A stretch of 64,000 nt of DNA from Roseomonas gilardii subsp. gilardii (GCF_023078375.1 NZ_CP095554.1:3278501-3342500); one strand, 5' to 3'; counted from the first letter of the stretch, positions 1-8,470 are shown. The notes: generated by a model from the letters alone, not told the origin. Made by a program: numbers and translations.

Positions 1-326
1 CGGCGCTGAAGGCCGCCATCGCCTGGTACGGGCCGGTCGGCGGCGGCACCAGCGACATCCAGCCGCGCACCCCCATGGATGTGGCCGCCGAGCTGAAATG
101 CCCGCTCCTGGGCCTCTATGGCGGCGCCGACACGGGCATCCCGGTCGATCAGGTCCAGGCCGCCGCGCAGAAGGCCCGCGCCGCCGGAAAGCAGGTGGAG
201 ATCGTGGTCTTTCCCGATGCCCCGCACGGCTTCCACGCGGACTACCGCCCCAGCTACCGGCGGGAGGCCGCCGAGGAGGGCTGGCGCCGCATGCTCGCCT
301 GGTTCCGCGACCACGGCGTCGCCTGA
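1..326 (+). CDS. Dienelactone hydrolase family protein, C-terminal part
   Basis: The gene enters from the left edge, open in the frame starting at base 3. The visible 107 residues match the C-terminal half of the alpha/beta hydrolase dienelactone hydrolase family: a strand followed by GGADTGIPV, carrying the catalytic Asp, then PDAPHGFHAD with the catalytic His, and a typical final helix ending at the TGA at 324-326. The nucleophile (usually Cys or Ser) lies outside the window. Family members are cytoplasmic hydrolases of lactones or esters; the substrate here cannot be told. Family assignment is firm, exact role is not. Confidence 0.85.
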   Translation, partial: ALKAAIAWYGPVGGGTSDIQPRTPMDVAAELKCPLLGLYGGADTGIPVDQVQAAAQKARAAGKQVEIVVFPDAPHGFHADYRPSYRREAAEEGWRRMLAWFRDHGVA

Positions 327-373
327 GGCCAGCCGGGCGGAGGCGCCCATCGCGGTGTCGTTCGCCAAACCGG

Positions 374-403
374 ATGAAAAGCCCCAGTATGAAAAGCCCC
401 AGT
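374..403. repeat. Two perfect tandem copies of a 15-bp unit
   Basis: The unit ATGAAAAGCCCCAGT occurs at 374-388 and again at 389-403 with no spacer, in the 184-bp gap between the hydrolase and the ParA gene. The unit is a multiple of three and contains an ATG, but no credible gene runs through it. It may be simple slippage. Confidence 0.9.
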
Positions 404-510
404 CTGCGAGCCCGGTCTGCAGCGGAAGGCGGATTCGCCCTGGCCACCGGGGCGGGGGTGGCCGGTGCCCCGGACAGAGACTTCGGAAGAGACCAGGAAA
501 GGGAACGGCA

Positions 511-1137
511 ATGGCATTCGTGGTGGCGGTGGCGAGCCAGAAGGGCGGGGCGGGCAAGTCCACGGTGGCGGCGAACCTGGCCACGGCCCTGCTGGCCGAG
601 GGCGTCCCCGTCGCCCTGCTCGACACCGACCCGCAGGGCACGCTCACCCGCTGGCACCAGGAACGCTCCGGAGACGCCCCGGCGCTGGACTTCGACGCCC
701 CGGCGGGCTGGCGCGTGTCGCAGATGGTGGACAGGCGCCGCAAGGCTCCCGGCTTTTTGATCCTCGACACGCCGCCGCATGCCGATGCCGATGCACGCCG
801 CGCCATCCGCTCGGCGGATCTGGTGCTCATCCCCCTGCAGCCCTCGATGCCCGATGTCTGGGCCATCGACGCCACCCTCTCGGTCGCCGCCGAGGAGAAG
901 CGCCCCGTCGCCCTGCTGCTGAACCGTGTCCCCTCCCAGGGGCGGCTGCGGGACGAGGTGCGGGCGCATCTGCGCGAGCGCGACCTGCCGGTCCTGTCCG
1001 CCACGCTCGGCAACCGCACCGCCTTCGCCGCCGCCTTCGGGCGTGGCCTCGGCGCGGTGGAGGATGCGCCGCGCGGCCTGGCCGCCCAGGAAGCACGCGC
1101 CCTGGCCGAGGCCCTTCGGCGCGAGGCGGCGCCCTGA
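511..1137 (+). CDS. ParA/MinD-family ATPase (orphan)
   Basis: A 208-residue P-loop ATPase. The deviant Walker A motif KGGAGKST is at residues 11-18, the A' motif LLDTDPQG at 36-43 and the Walker B-like ILDTPP at 84-89; this is the ParA/Soj arrangement, dimerising on ATP. ATG 511 is chosen because it directly precedes the first strand and follows a purine-rich GGAAAGGG sequence; longer starts would add non-conserved sequence. No ParB, parS site or second partition gene is adjacent, so it is more likely a stand-alone cargo-positioning ATPase than the chromosomal partition protein. Its cargo is unknown. Confidence 0.85.
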   Translation: MAFVVAVASQKGGAGKSTVAANLATALLAEGVPVALLDTDPQGTLTRWHQERSGDAPALDFDAPAGWRVSQMVDRRRKAPGFLILDTPPHADADARRAIRSADLVLIPLQPSMPDVWAIDATLSVAAEEKRPVALLLNRVPSQGRLRDEVRAHLRERDLPVLSATLGNRTAFAAAFGRGLGAVEDAPRGLAAQEARALAEALRREAAP

Positions 1138-1180
1138 GGCGTACCTCCTGACGCAGGCCCGGCGATCCGCTGACTTCCTT

Positions 1181-1211
1181 TTGTCACGCACCGGGGCGCG
1201 CCGCGTCTAAG
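1181..1211 (+). promoter_or_regulatory. Possible sigma70-like promoter for the thioredoxin-like gene
   Basis: TTGTCA at 1181-1186 (5 of 6 to the -35 consensus) is followed 19 bp later by TCTAAG at 1206-1211 (4 of 6 to the -10), about 70 bp upstream of the TTG start at 1282. The spacer is longer than ideal, so this is only a candidate. Confidence 0.25.
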
Positions 1212-1281
1212 CTGCGGCGGTCCGCGGGGACCCAGCAGAGCCAGCACATGGCCATCCCGCGGCGATCAGGAGGAAGAGCCC

Positions 1282-1659
1282 TTGGCCAGCATCATCGCGT
1301 TCAGCGCCTTCGGGCGCCTGCCCATGCGCCCCGTCACCGATCCCGAGCTGGATTCCGTCCTCGCGGAAAGCGGTCCCGGGCAGGTCAGCATCCTCTATCT
1401 CTGGGGCAGCCGCTGCGCCGATTGCGAGGCAGTCCGCGCCGCCCTACGCAGCACGCCCGAAAGCTTCCTCTGGCCCGGCGTCCGCTGGCTCGAAAGCGAC
1501 CTGCGCGACGACCTCAGCCTGGCGACGCGCTTCGGGCTGCTCGGCATCCCGGCCTTCCTGATCTTCGCCGGGCGCCGCCCCCGGGGCCGGATCACCGGCT
1601 GGCCGGGCGTCCCCACCTTCACCCGGCTGGTCGGCGAACAGCTCCGGCGCCTCCACTGA
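1282..1659 (+). CDS. Thioredoxin-like protein with CADC motif
   Basis: A 125-residue thioredoxin-fold protein. WGSRCADC (W41, C45, C48) is the redox-active motif in the usual place after the first buried strand, and GIPAF with P90 is the cis-proline loop. The dipeptide between the cysteines (Ala-Asp) differs from the Gly-Pro of classical thioredoxin, so redox potential and partners may differ. No signal peptide is evident, so it is probably cytoplasmic. The start is TTG at 1282: AGGAGGA at 1268-1274 has ideal spacing, while an ATG at 1324 lacks one. Likely function is thiol-disulfide exchange; the target is unknown. Confidence 0.75.
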   Translation: MASIIAFSAFGRLPMRPVTDPELDSVLAESGPGQVSILYLWGSRCADCEAVRAALRSTPESFLWPGVRWLESDLRDDLSLATRFGLLGIPAFLIFAGRRPRGRITGWPGVPTFTRLVGEQLRRLH

Positions 1660-1684
1660 GGCGTCGCGGCGAGGCCGCCGGCGC

Positions 1685-2539
1685 TCAGCGCCCGTTGCGC
1701 TCGATCGTCACCCGCACGTCCAGCGGGGGCGCCGTATAGGGGGCGGAGGTCACGATCACATCCACCCCGGCCCGGGCATAATCGGCGATGTTGCGATCGT
1801 CGATGCCGCCGGTGGCGACCAGCACCGGCCGCTTCGGATGGCCGTTCAGCGCGCGCACCACCTCGGCCACCTGTTCCGGCGAGAACTTGTCGCACTGCAC
1901 GATATCCACCCCGGAATGGGCGAACTGCACCGCCTCGTCCACATTCCCCGCCTCGGCCGCGATCTTGCGCTCGGGCTGCGCGGCGCGGAGCTGCGCCACC
2001 CAGAGATGCGGCGGCTGCCGGCCGAGGAATCCCCGGTGCTGCGCGAAGACCAGCACGCTGTCGGAAAGGCCCAGCCGGTGCGGCACGCAGCCGCCCGCCG
2101 TGATGGCGCGCAGCATCACGTCCTTGACCCCCGGCAGGTGCTTGCGCGTGCAGGCCACGGCGATCTCCGGCCGGATCTGCCGCGCGGCCGTCCGCAGCCG
2201 GGCGGCGGCGGTGGCGACGCCGGAGGTCAGCTCCATCAGCGTCTGGGCCGTCTTGCTGGCCCGGTGCAGCGCGCCGGCCGGTCCCCGCGCCTGGAGGATC
2301 GGGCTGCCTTCCTCGATCTGCGCGCCGGAACGGCAGAAGCGCTGCACCTCCTCGCAGCCGGCGAGGCGGAACAGCGTCTCCGCCTCCTCGGCGCAGCACA
2401 CGGTCATCAATGACCCGGCCGTCATCGACAGGCGGCCATGCAACTCGCCGATGCCAAGGCCCCGCGTGGTCAGGTCGCCGTAGGGAGAGTCCTCCTGCAG
2501 CATGAATTCGAGACGGGCGGCCGGAATGGTGAAGCTCAT
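1685..2539 (-). CDS. modD: ModD protein (QPRTase-like, molybdenum locus)
   Basis: A 284-residue member of the nicotinate-nucleotide pyrophosphorylase fold. It resembles ModD rather than NadC: EDSPYGDLTT at residues 16-25, TRKHLPG at 131-137 and HRLGLSDSVLVFAQH at 154-168 are all ModD-type forms. ModD genes usually travel with molybdate transport or molybdoenzyme genes, and here fdhD is the divergent neighbour. The biochemical role of ModD is not settled. Phosphoribosyl-transfer residues look intact. The ATG at 2539 is followed by the expected N-terminus. NadC itself is the main alternative and is less likely. Confidence 0.85.
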   Translation of the reverse strand: MSFTIPAARLEFMLQEDSPYGDLTTRGLGIGELHGRLSMTAGSLMTVCCAEEAETLFRLAGCEEVQRFCRSGAQIEEGSPILQARGPAGALHRASKTAQTLMELTSGVATAAARLRTAARQIRPEIAVACTRKHLPGVKDVMLRAITAGGCVPHRLGLSDSVLVFAQHRGFLGRQPPHLWVAQLRAAQPERKIAAEAGNVDEAVQFAHSGVDIVQCDKFSPEQVAEVVRALNGHPKRPVLVATGGIDDRNIADYARAGVDVIVTSAPYTAPPLDVRVTIERNGR

Positions 2540-2808
2540 GGAGTGACCCCCTTTTTCTGGTGCGGATCATAGACCAGGCCACGCCGCGCAGCCCCCACGC
2601 AGGCCCGTGCCGTGGCCTGCACCAGGCTCATACCCCGGCGAGGGCACGCCGCCATGGCCCCCCCTCCGCCAGGGTCCACCATTGGGTCTGCCATTGGGGC
2701 CACCGGTCACGGCATCGGCATCCCCGTGCCCATGCCGGGCCGGTTGTCTCCCACCCGGCCCGGCGCCATTGATGCTGCGGGCCGGAAAGGCCCACTCAGG
2801 AACCGCCG

Positions 2809-3663
2809 ATGACGCCGCCCATCCCCCGTGCCCCGCTCCCCACCGCGCTCGCCACGGAGGCCAGCCTCCTGCCCTTCGGCACCGGCGAGGCCCGGCCCCG
2901 CGCGGTGATGGTGGCGGCGGAAACGCCCGTGGCCCTGGCCTACTCCTCCATCCCCTTCGCGGTGATGATGGCCACGCCGGCCGATCTGGAGGATTTCGCC
3001 TACGGCTTCAGCCTGACCGAGGGGATCGTCGCCTCTCCCGAGGAGATCCGCGACGTGGCCCTGCACCCGGAAGACCGCGGCCTCGCCCTCGACATCACGC
3101 TGGCCCCCGCCGCCCTGCGCCGCCACCTGGCACAGCGCCGGGCGCGGGAACGCAGCCTGCCCGGCCGGACGGGCTGCGGTCTCTGCGGGGTCGAGGGGCT
3201 GGACGCCCTGCCCGCCGCAGCCGCCCCCGCCACCCCCGCGCCGCGGCTGGAGGCCGGGGCGGTCCGCGCGGCGCTGGGCGCGATGGAGGCGGCGCAGGTG
3301 CTGAACCAGGAAACCCGCGCCGTCCATGCCGCCGCCTGGGCCGCGCCGGATGGCACACTGCGCCTGCTGCGCGAGGATGTCGGCCGCCACAACGCGCTGG
3401 ACAAGCTGATCGGCGCCGCCCTGCGCGCGGGCGAAGCCCCGGCGGAGGGCTTCCTGCTGATCACCAGCCGCTGCTCCTTCGAGATGGTGGAGAAGGCGAC
3501 GGCCTTCGGCGCGCGCAGCCTCGTGGCCATCTCGGCGCCGACCTCCCTGGCGCTGGAACGCGCCCGCGCCCTGGACATGACATTGCTGGCCGTGGCGCGG
3601 CGGGATTCCGTGACGGTCTTCCATGGCGCCGGCCGCGTCACCGGGCTGGAATGCCCAGCCTGA
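2809..3663 (+). CDS. fdhD: Formate dehydrogenase accessory sulfurtransferase FdhD
   Basis: A 284-residue FdhD. The family delivers sulfur from the cysteine desulfurase to the molybdenum cofactor of formate dehydrogenases. GRTGCGLCG places the conserved CxxC at C123 and C126, and REDVGRHNALDKLIG at 188-202 is the strongly conserved nucleotide/cofactor-binding stretch; SRCSFEMVEKA follows, as in the family. The N-terminal 30 residues are Pro/Ala-rich and variable. No formate dehydrogenase subunit is in the window, so the client enzyme is encoded elsewhere. Divergent from modD, so the 269-bp gap may serve both. Confidence 0.93.
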   Translation: MTPPIPRAPLPTALATEASLLPFGTGEARPRAVMVAAETPVALAYSSIPFAVMMATPADLEDFAYGFSLTEGIVASPEEIRDVALHPEDRGLALDITLAPAALRRHLAQRRARERSLPGRTGCGLCGVEGLDALPAAAAPATPAPRLEAGAVRAALGAMEAAQVLNQETRAVHAAAWAAPDGTLRLLREDVGRHNALDKLIGAALRAGEAPAEGFLLITSRCSFEMVEKATAFGARSLVAISAPTSLALERARALDMTLLAVARRDSVTVFHGAGRVTGLECPA

Positions 3664-3672
3664 GGCGGGAAC

Positions 3673-3695
3673 GGGGGAAGGCGGCGCCCTCCCCC
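3673..3695. terminator. Possible hairpin between convergent fdhD and CBS gene
   Basis: GGGGGA at 3673-3678 can pair with TCCCCC at 3690-3695 over an 11-base loop, in the 40-bp gap between converging genes. There is no clear T-run on either side, so it is a weak candidate. Confidence 0.3.
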
Positions 3696-3703
3696 GGCCC
3701 CGT

Positions 3704-4387
3704 TCAGGCCAGCATCGGCGGCGGCACGGGGGAAAGGTCGAAGGTCACGCCCTTCACCCCCGGGATGCCTTCCGCCAGCACGCGCAGGCCGCGCTCCACA
3801 TCGTCCGAGTTGCAGAAGCCGTGGAACTGCACCACGCCCTTCTCCACATGCGGGAAGATGTAATAGGCATCCGCCCAGCTGTGCCGGCGCATCTCGGCCA
3901 CCAGCTTCCGTTCGATCTCGGCATCGCTGGTCTCGCCGGGCGCCTGCGCCGGCGGGGCGACGATGGCCTTCATCAGGTCGGCGCGGGACAGGATGCCGAC
4001 CAGCTTGCCGTCGCGCACCACCGGCAGGCGGCGGATGTTGCGCTTCGCCATGATCCCGGCGGCCTTCTGGATGCTGTCATCCTCGCCCACCGTTTCCAGG
4101 CTGGTCGTCATCAGGTCGCGCGCCACGCGCCCATGCGACTGCACGTACTGGAGGGCCTGGCTCGGCGCGGATTCGATCAGGCGGCGGAACCAGGACTGGG
4201 CTTCTTCCTCCCCCGTGATCTGACGCAGCAGGTCGCCCTCGGTCACGAGGCCGACGAGCTGGCCCGTCTCATCCACCACCGGCACGCCGGAGATGCCGCG
4301 CGAGGCGAAGAGGCTGGCCAGGGCAGGCACCGGCGTGTCCGGGCCGACCGTCATCACCTGGCCTGTCATGATCTCGCGAACTTTCAC
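3704..4387 (-). CDS. CBS-domain pair with C-terminal BON domain
   Basis: A 227-residue protein with two CBS motifs (about residues 7-60 and 93-148; note the repeated GLVTEGDLL and GILSRADLM forms) followed by a BON domain (about 158-220, ending in a GVKGVTFDLS strand). CBS pairs bind adenosine nucleotides; BON domains are thought to bind membranes or other proteins. No signal peptide is visible. Similar proteins in proteobacteria are often stress- or oxygen-responsive, which fits an FNR-like box about 95 bp upstream at 4482-4495. The target it regulates is not shown by the neighbours. Confidence 0.88.
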   Translation of the reverse strand: MKVREIMTGQVMTVGPDTPVPALASLFASRGISGVPVVDETGQLVGLVTEGDLLRQITGEEEAQSWFRRLIESAPSQALQYVQSHGRVARDLMTTSLETVGEDDSIQKAAGIMAKRNIRRLPVVRDGKLVGILSRADLMKAIVAPPAQAPGETSDAEIERKLVAEMRRHSWADAYYIFPHVEKGVVQFHGFCNSDDVERGLRVLAEGIPGVKGVTFDLSPVPPPMLA

Positions 4388-4481
4388 AGCGTCCTCCTTG
4401 GTTCTGTCCTTGACGAAGCCGGCGCGGCGGGCGGGCCGTCCGGCACGTGGGTTTCATCCCATGACAGATGAGGACGGGGCC

Positions 4482-4495
4482 ATGACCTGGATCAA
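4482..4495 (-). promoter_or_regulatory. FNR/FixK-like box upstream of the CBS-BON gene
   Basis: ATGACCTGGATCAA fits the FNR/FixK consensus TTGAT-N4-ATCAA at 8 of 10 defined bases. It lies about 95 bp upstream of the start codon at 4387. The 13-base core TGACCTGGATCAA recurs exactly upstream of the DASS transporter at 12056-12068, which supports a real site. Confidence 0.4.
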
Positions 4496-4531
4496 GGGAA
4501 AAGCCGCCGGACAGCGCCCCGAATTCCTCCC

Positions 4532-5434
4532 TCAGGCCCGCCGTGTCACCTCCGTGCGCCAGATGAACAATCCCGCCGAAACCAGGATCAGGAAGCCCGC
4601 CATGTCGGCGAGACCCGGGAACTCGCCCCAGAGCAGGCAGCCCAGCAGTGCCGCCCAGATCAGCCCGGAATACTCGAAGGGCGCCAGCAGAGCCGCCTCG
4701 CCGCCGCGATAGGCCGCCGTCAGCAGAAGCTGGCCGATCCCCGACACCATCCCGATTCCGGCCAGCAGCGCCCATTGCCCCGCCGCGGGCCAGACCCAGA
4801 CCGGCAGGGAGGCGATGGAACAGGCGGCCACGCCCGAGAGCGCAAACCACAGCACGATGGTCACGCCCGGCTCCCCGGCCTTGCCCATGCGGCGGATCGA
4901 GATCATCGCCAGCGCCCAGCCGATGGCCGAGAGCAGCACCACGCAGACCGCGACGGGATCGGGCGTGTCCGCATCCCCACCCGCGCCGAAAACCAGGCCG
5001 GGCGAGAGCATCACCAGCACCCCGGTGAAGCCCACCAGCACCGCCGAGGCCCGGCGCGGCCCCACCCGGTCGCCCAGCAGCGGCACGGAGAAGACCGTCA
5101 GGAACAGCGGCATGGTGAAGGTGAGCGCGCTGGCCAGGGCGAGCGGCAGATGCGCATAGCCGTAGAAGGAGCCGCCCATGGCCAGCAGCCCCCAGCCGCT
5201 GCGCTGGAGATGGCCGAGCGGCGCCCGCGTCCGCAGCGCCCGCCAGCCGCCATGCGCCATGGCCTGCGGCATCAGGGCCGGCAGGGCGAAGAGGTTGCGG
5301 AAGAGCATCACCTCCGCCAGCGGGATCGCGCCGCCCAGCAGCTTGATCATCGCGGCGACCAGCGAGAAGGCCAGGGCTTCCCCGAGGACAAGAAGAATGG
5401 CGCGCCTGCGCGCGGCGCTGGCCGGGTCTTGCAT
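4532..5434 (-). CDS. DMT-superfamily (EamA) permease
   Basis: A 300-residue inner-membrane protein with about ten predicted transmembrane helices in two EamA repeats, the usual length for RhaT/EamA exporters. Characteristic pieces are LFRNLFALPAL in the first repeat and YRGGEAALLAPFEYSGLIWA in the second, which mark the subgroup often annotated as S-adenosylmethionine or metabolite uptake/efflux permeases. The start at 5434 (MQDPASAARR) gives a short positively charged tail before helix 1; the open frame continues far upstream over the antisense of the next gene but that part is not conserved. The substrate is unknown. Confidence 0.85.
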   Translation of the reverse strand: MQDPASAARRRAILLVLGEALAFSLVAAMIKLLGGAIPLAEVMLFRNLFALPALMPQAMAHGGWRALRTRAPLGHLQRSGWGLLAMGGSFYGYAHLPLALASALTFTMPLFLTVFSVPLLGDRVGPRRASAVLVGFTGVLVMLSPGLVFGAGGDADTPDPVAVCVVLLSAIGWALAMISIRRMGKAGEPGVTIVLWFALSGVAACSIASLPVWVWPAAGQWALLAGIGMVSGIGQLLLTAAYRGGEAALLAPFEYSGLIWAALLGCLLWGEFPGLADMAGFLILVSAGLFIWRTEVTRRA

Positions 5435-5596
5435 GGCGAAGGCGCTCGTGTGGACGGCGTACCGGGCCGAGGCTAGGGTCCAGCGCCCGGGATGACCAGA
5501 GCGCCGCCCCGCCCTTTCGCGCCCGCATCCCGGCAGGCCGGCCCGGGGGAGCGCCGTGGGCAGCACGATGGAACGCGTTTGCGGAGTGGAACGACG

Positions 5597-6328
5597 ATGA
5601 CCGAGTTGCTGTACCGCCTCGACCCCTATGGACGCGACGCGGGCGCGACCGTGGTCTCCTCCGGCCCCGAGGGCGTGGTGCTGGACCGCACGCTCTTCTA
5701 CGCCCGCGCCGGCGGCCAGCCCGGCGATTCCGGCACGCTTCGCTGGGCGAAGCCCGATGGCGGCTTCGCCGAGGCCAAGGTGACCGAGGCGCTGAAAGGC
5801 ACGGACAACACCGTCCTCCACACCCTGCCCGAGGACGCGCCGCGCCCCGAGCCCGGCACCAACGTCATCGCCTCGATCGACTGGGAACGCCGCCACCGCC
5901 ACATGCGGATGCACACCACCCTGCACCTGCTCTGCGCGGTGATGCCCGGCATCTACGCCACCGGCAACCAGATCGGTGCCGAGAAGTCGCGCCTCGACTT
6001 CGACCTGCCCGAGCCGCCGCCCAAGGAATGGCTGACGCAGCAGCTCAACCTGCTGATCGCCTCCGACCACCCGGTCGGCGAGCGCTGGATCGAGGAGGCC
6101 GAGCTGGACCGCAATCCCGGCCTGGTCCGCACCCTCTCGGTGCAGCCGCCGCGCGGCGCCGGCAGGATCCGCCTCGTGCGCATCGGCTCCGAGGAATCGC
6201 CGGTGGACCTGCAGCCCTGCGGCGGCACGCATGTCCGCTCCACCAAGGAAATCGGCGCGGTGGAAGTGACCAAGCTGGAAAGCAAGGGCAAGCAGAACCG
6301 CCGCGTCCATATCGTGCTGAAGGACTGA
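5597..6328 (+). CDS. Alanyl-tRNA editing protein (AlaX family)
   Basis: A 243-residue free-standing editing domain related to the second half of AlaRS. The zinc-ligand pairs are HTTLH (H106, H110) and CGGTH (C208, H212), exactly as needed for hydrolysis of mischarged Ser- or Gly-tRNA(Ala). The N-terminal part (FYARAGGQPGDSG) matches the AlaX/AlaRS beta-barrel. ATG 5597 is used; upstream sequence in frame is not conserved. The gene is followed after 5 bases by the sulfurtransferase reading frame and then by a cystathionine beta-lyase, suggesting one transcript. It acts in the cytoplasm. Confidence 0.92.
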   Translation: MTELLYRLDPYGRDAGATVVSSGPEGVVLDRTLFYARAGGQPGDSGTLRWAKPDGGFAEAKVTEALKGTDNTVLHTLPEDAPRPEPGTNVIASIDWERRHRHMRMHTTLHLLCAVMPGIYATGNQIGAEKSRLDFDLPEPPPKEWLTQQLNLLIASDHPVGERWIEEAELDRNPGLVRTLSVQPPRGAGRIRLVRIGSEESPVDLQPCGGTHVRSTKEIGAVEVTKLESKGKQNRRVHIVLKD

Positions 6329-6404
6329 CCGGGATGGATCGCTCGTCACCACCGAATGGCTCGCCGCCGAGCTCGGCCAAAAGGGGCATGGAGGGCCGGA
6401 CCTC

Positions 6405-7232
6405 GTGGTCCTGGACATCACCTACTACCTGCCGCCCGAGGGCAAGACCGGCCGCGCCGAATTCGCCCGGGCCCATATCCCCGGCGCCCGCTTCCTCGAC
6501 GTGGACGAGATCGCGGACCCGGAGACCGACCTGCCGCACATGGCACCCACGGCGGGCCGCTTCGCGCGCCTCGTCGGCGCGCTCGGCATCGGCAACGACA
6601 CGCGCGTCGTGTTCTACGACCAGAAGGGCATCTTCTCCGCCCCGCGCGGCTGGTGGCTGATGCGCCTCTTCGGCCATACGAAGGTCGCCGTGCTCGATGG
6701 CGGGTTGCCGAAATGGCAGGCGGAGGGCCGCCCGGTGGAAAGCGGCGAACCCGCCCCCGCGACGCCCGCCACCTACCACCCCGACTTCATCGCCGCCTTC
6801 CTCGCCGGCATCGGCGACGTGAAGCGCATCGTCCGCCAGGGGAGGCCATGGACCAGCCCCTTCGCCACGGCGCCCGATACGGAAGGCGGCGCGGCGCTGA
6901 TCCTCGACGCCCGCGCCAGGGGTCGCTTCGACGGCACGGCACCGGAACCGCGCCCCGGCCTGCCCTCCGGCCACATGCCCGGCGCCAGCAACCTGCCCGC
7001 CACCGAGCTGATCGCCCCCGGCGGGACCTTCCTGCCGCCGGAGGCGCTGCGCGAGAAGTTCGCCGCGGCCGGCGTGGACGGCACGCGGCCGGTGGTGACC
7101 AGTTGCGGCACCGGCATCACCGCCTGTGTCCTGGCCTTCGGCCTGCACCGCGCCGGACTGCCCGAGGCCGCCGTCTATGACGGCTCCTGGACCGAATGGG
7201 CGGCCCGTCCCGAAACCCCGAAGGTCAAGTGA
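6405..7232 (+). CDS. sseA: 3-mercaptopyruvate/thiosulfate sulfurtransferase (start disrupted)
   Basis: Two rhodanese domains; the second carries the active-site loop SCGTGITAC, closest to the CG(S/T)GxTA loop of 3-mercaptopyruvate sulfurtransferases. The longest clean frame opens at GTG 6405, but homology continues upstream as SLVTTEWLAAELG with no start codon in that frame. ATG 6334, placed 5 bases after the preceding stop, is one base out of phase. Restoring one base (ATGGAT to ATGGATT) would give MDSLVTTEW, a normal N-terminus, so the true gene is probably 6334-7232 with a one-base loss near 6339. It ends in a TGATG overlap with the next gene. Sulfur transfer fits the adjacent beta-lyase. 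Confidence 0.85.
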   Translation: MVLDITYYLPPEGKTGRAEFARAHIPGARFLDVDEIADPETDLPHMAPTAGRFARLVGALGIGNDTRVVFYDQKGIFSAPRGWWLMRLFGHTKVAVLDGGLPKWQAEGRPVESGEPAPATPATYHPDFIAAFLAGIGDVKRIVRQGRPWTSPFATAPDTEGGAALILDARARGRFDGTAPEPRPGLPSGHMPGASNLPATELIAPGGTFLPPEALREKFAAAGVDGTRPVVTSCGTGITACVLAFGLHRAGLPEAAVYDGSWTEWAARPETPKVK

Positions 7233-8437
7233 TGCCCGACACCCTGCCCCACGCGCCCGCCTCCCGCCCGGACCTGTCCTTCGAGACCCGCATGACCCAG
7301 GCGGGCCGGGCGCCGCTGCGCCGCCACGGCTTCGTCAATCCGCCGGTACAGCGCGGCTCGACCGTGCTGCACGCCTCCTGCGAGGCGATGGATGCCGTCC
7401 ACAGGCGCAGCTTCGAGCAGGTCCTCACCTACGGCACTGCCGGCGGGCCGACGCATCACGCGCTGGAGGACGCCATCGCCGAGATCGAGGGCGGCACGCG
7501 CTGCCTGGTCGTCGGCACCGGGCTCGCCGCCGTCGCCCTGGCGCTGCAAGCCTATCTCCGGGCCGGCGACCACTGCCTGATCGCCGACAGCATCTACGGC
7601 CCCACGCGCCGCCTCGCCGACGGGCTGCTGCGCGGCTGGGGCATCGAGATCGAGTATTACGACCCGCTGGTGGACGAGGCGGGCCTGGAAGCCCTGCTGC
7701 GCCCCAACACCCGCGTGGTGATGACCGAAAGCCCCGGCAGCCATACCTTCGAGGTGCAGGACATCCCCGCCATCGCCCGCGCCGCGCACCGCCACGGCGC
7801 CAAGGTGCTGATGGACAACACCTGGGGCATCCACCACTTCCAGCCCTTCCAGCACGGCGTCGATGTCTCGATCCAGGCGCTGACCAAGTATGTCGGCGGC
7901 CATTCCGACATCCTGCTCGGCAGCGTCACGGTGAACACGCCCGAGGACTGGCAGGCCGTCCGCGCCGCCTATGTGGCGCTGGGCCAGTTCGCCAGCCCGG
8001 ACGACTGCTGGCTCGCCCTGCGCGGCCTCCGCACCCTGCCGGTGCGGCTGAAGCAGCAGGCGCAGAACGGGCTGGAGGTCGCGCGCTGGCTGGAAAGCCG
8101 CCCCGAGGTGGCCCGCACCCTGCATCCCGCCCTGCCCTCCCACCCGCAGCACGGGATCTGGAAGCGCGACTTCACCGGCACCTGCTCGCTCTTCGGCGTG
8201 GTGCTGCAGCCGCGCTATTCCCGCGCGGACATGTGCGCCCTGGTGGACGGGCTGCACCATTTCGGCATCGGCGCATCCTGGGGCGGCTATGAGAGCCTGG
8301 CCCTCCCCACCGCCGTCACCCGCACCGCCACGCCCCTGGCCCTGGGCGGCCAGGCCTTCCGCCTGCATATCGGGCTGGAGGACCCGGCGGACCTGATCGC
8401 CGACCTCGCGGCGGGGCTGGACGCCTTGCCGCGCTGA
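7232..8437 (+). CDS. metC: Cystathionine beta-lyase (PLP-dependent)
   Basis: A 401-residue Cys/Met-metabolism PLP enzyme. LMDNTWG holds the pyridine-nitrogen Asp (D195) and SIQALTKYVGGHSD the Schiff-base lysine K219; SPGSHTFEVQDIPAI is the typical MetC/cystathionine beta-lyase stretch. It cleaves cystathionine to homocysteine, pyruvate and ammonia. The ATG overlaps the sulfurtransferase stop by one base (TGATG), indicating translational coupling. With the sulfurtransferase it forms a small sulfur amino-acid unit. A gamma-lyase or sulfhydrylase is possible from the family alone but less like this sequence. Confidence 0.88.
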   Translation: MPDTLPHAPASRPDLSFETRMTQAGRAPLRRHGFVNPPVQRGSTVLHASCEAMDAVHRRSFEQVLTYGTAGGPTHHALEDAIAEIEGGTRCLVVGTGLAAVALALQAYLRAGDHCLIADSIYGPTRRLADGLLRGWGIEIEYYDPLVDEAGLEALLRPNTRVVMTESPGSHTFEVQDIPAIARAAHRHGAKVLMDNTWGIHHFQPFQHGVDVSIQALTKYVGGHSDILLGSVTVNTPEDWQAVRAAYVALGQFASPDDCWLALRGLRTLPVRLKQQAQNGLEVARWLESRPEVARTLHPALPSHPQHGIWKRDFTGTCSLFGVVLQPRYSRADMCALVDGLHHFGIGASWGGYESLALPTAVTRTATPLALGGQAFRLHIGLEDPADLIADLAAGLDALPR

Positions 8438-8447
8438 GGCACCGCCA

Positions 8448-8470
8448 CGGGAGAGGCCCCGCCTCTCCCG
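8448..8470 (+). terminator. Hairpin terminator after metC
   Basis: CGGGAGAGGC at 8448-8457 and GCCTCTCCCG at 8461-8470 form a perfect 10-bp stem with a 3-base loop, 11 bases after the metC stop. No long T-run follows, so termination strength is uncertain. Confidence 0.55.

Noticed and set aside
1685-2539. NadC (quinolinate phosphoribosyltransferase)
   Set aside because: Motif forms and the fdhD neighbour fit ModD better.
4532-6421. A 629-codon open frame joining the DMT permease with antisense of the tRNA-editing gene
   Set aside because: The upstream half has no family match and lies opposite a well-conserved gene with zinc motifs; only 4532-5434 is credible.
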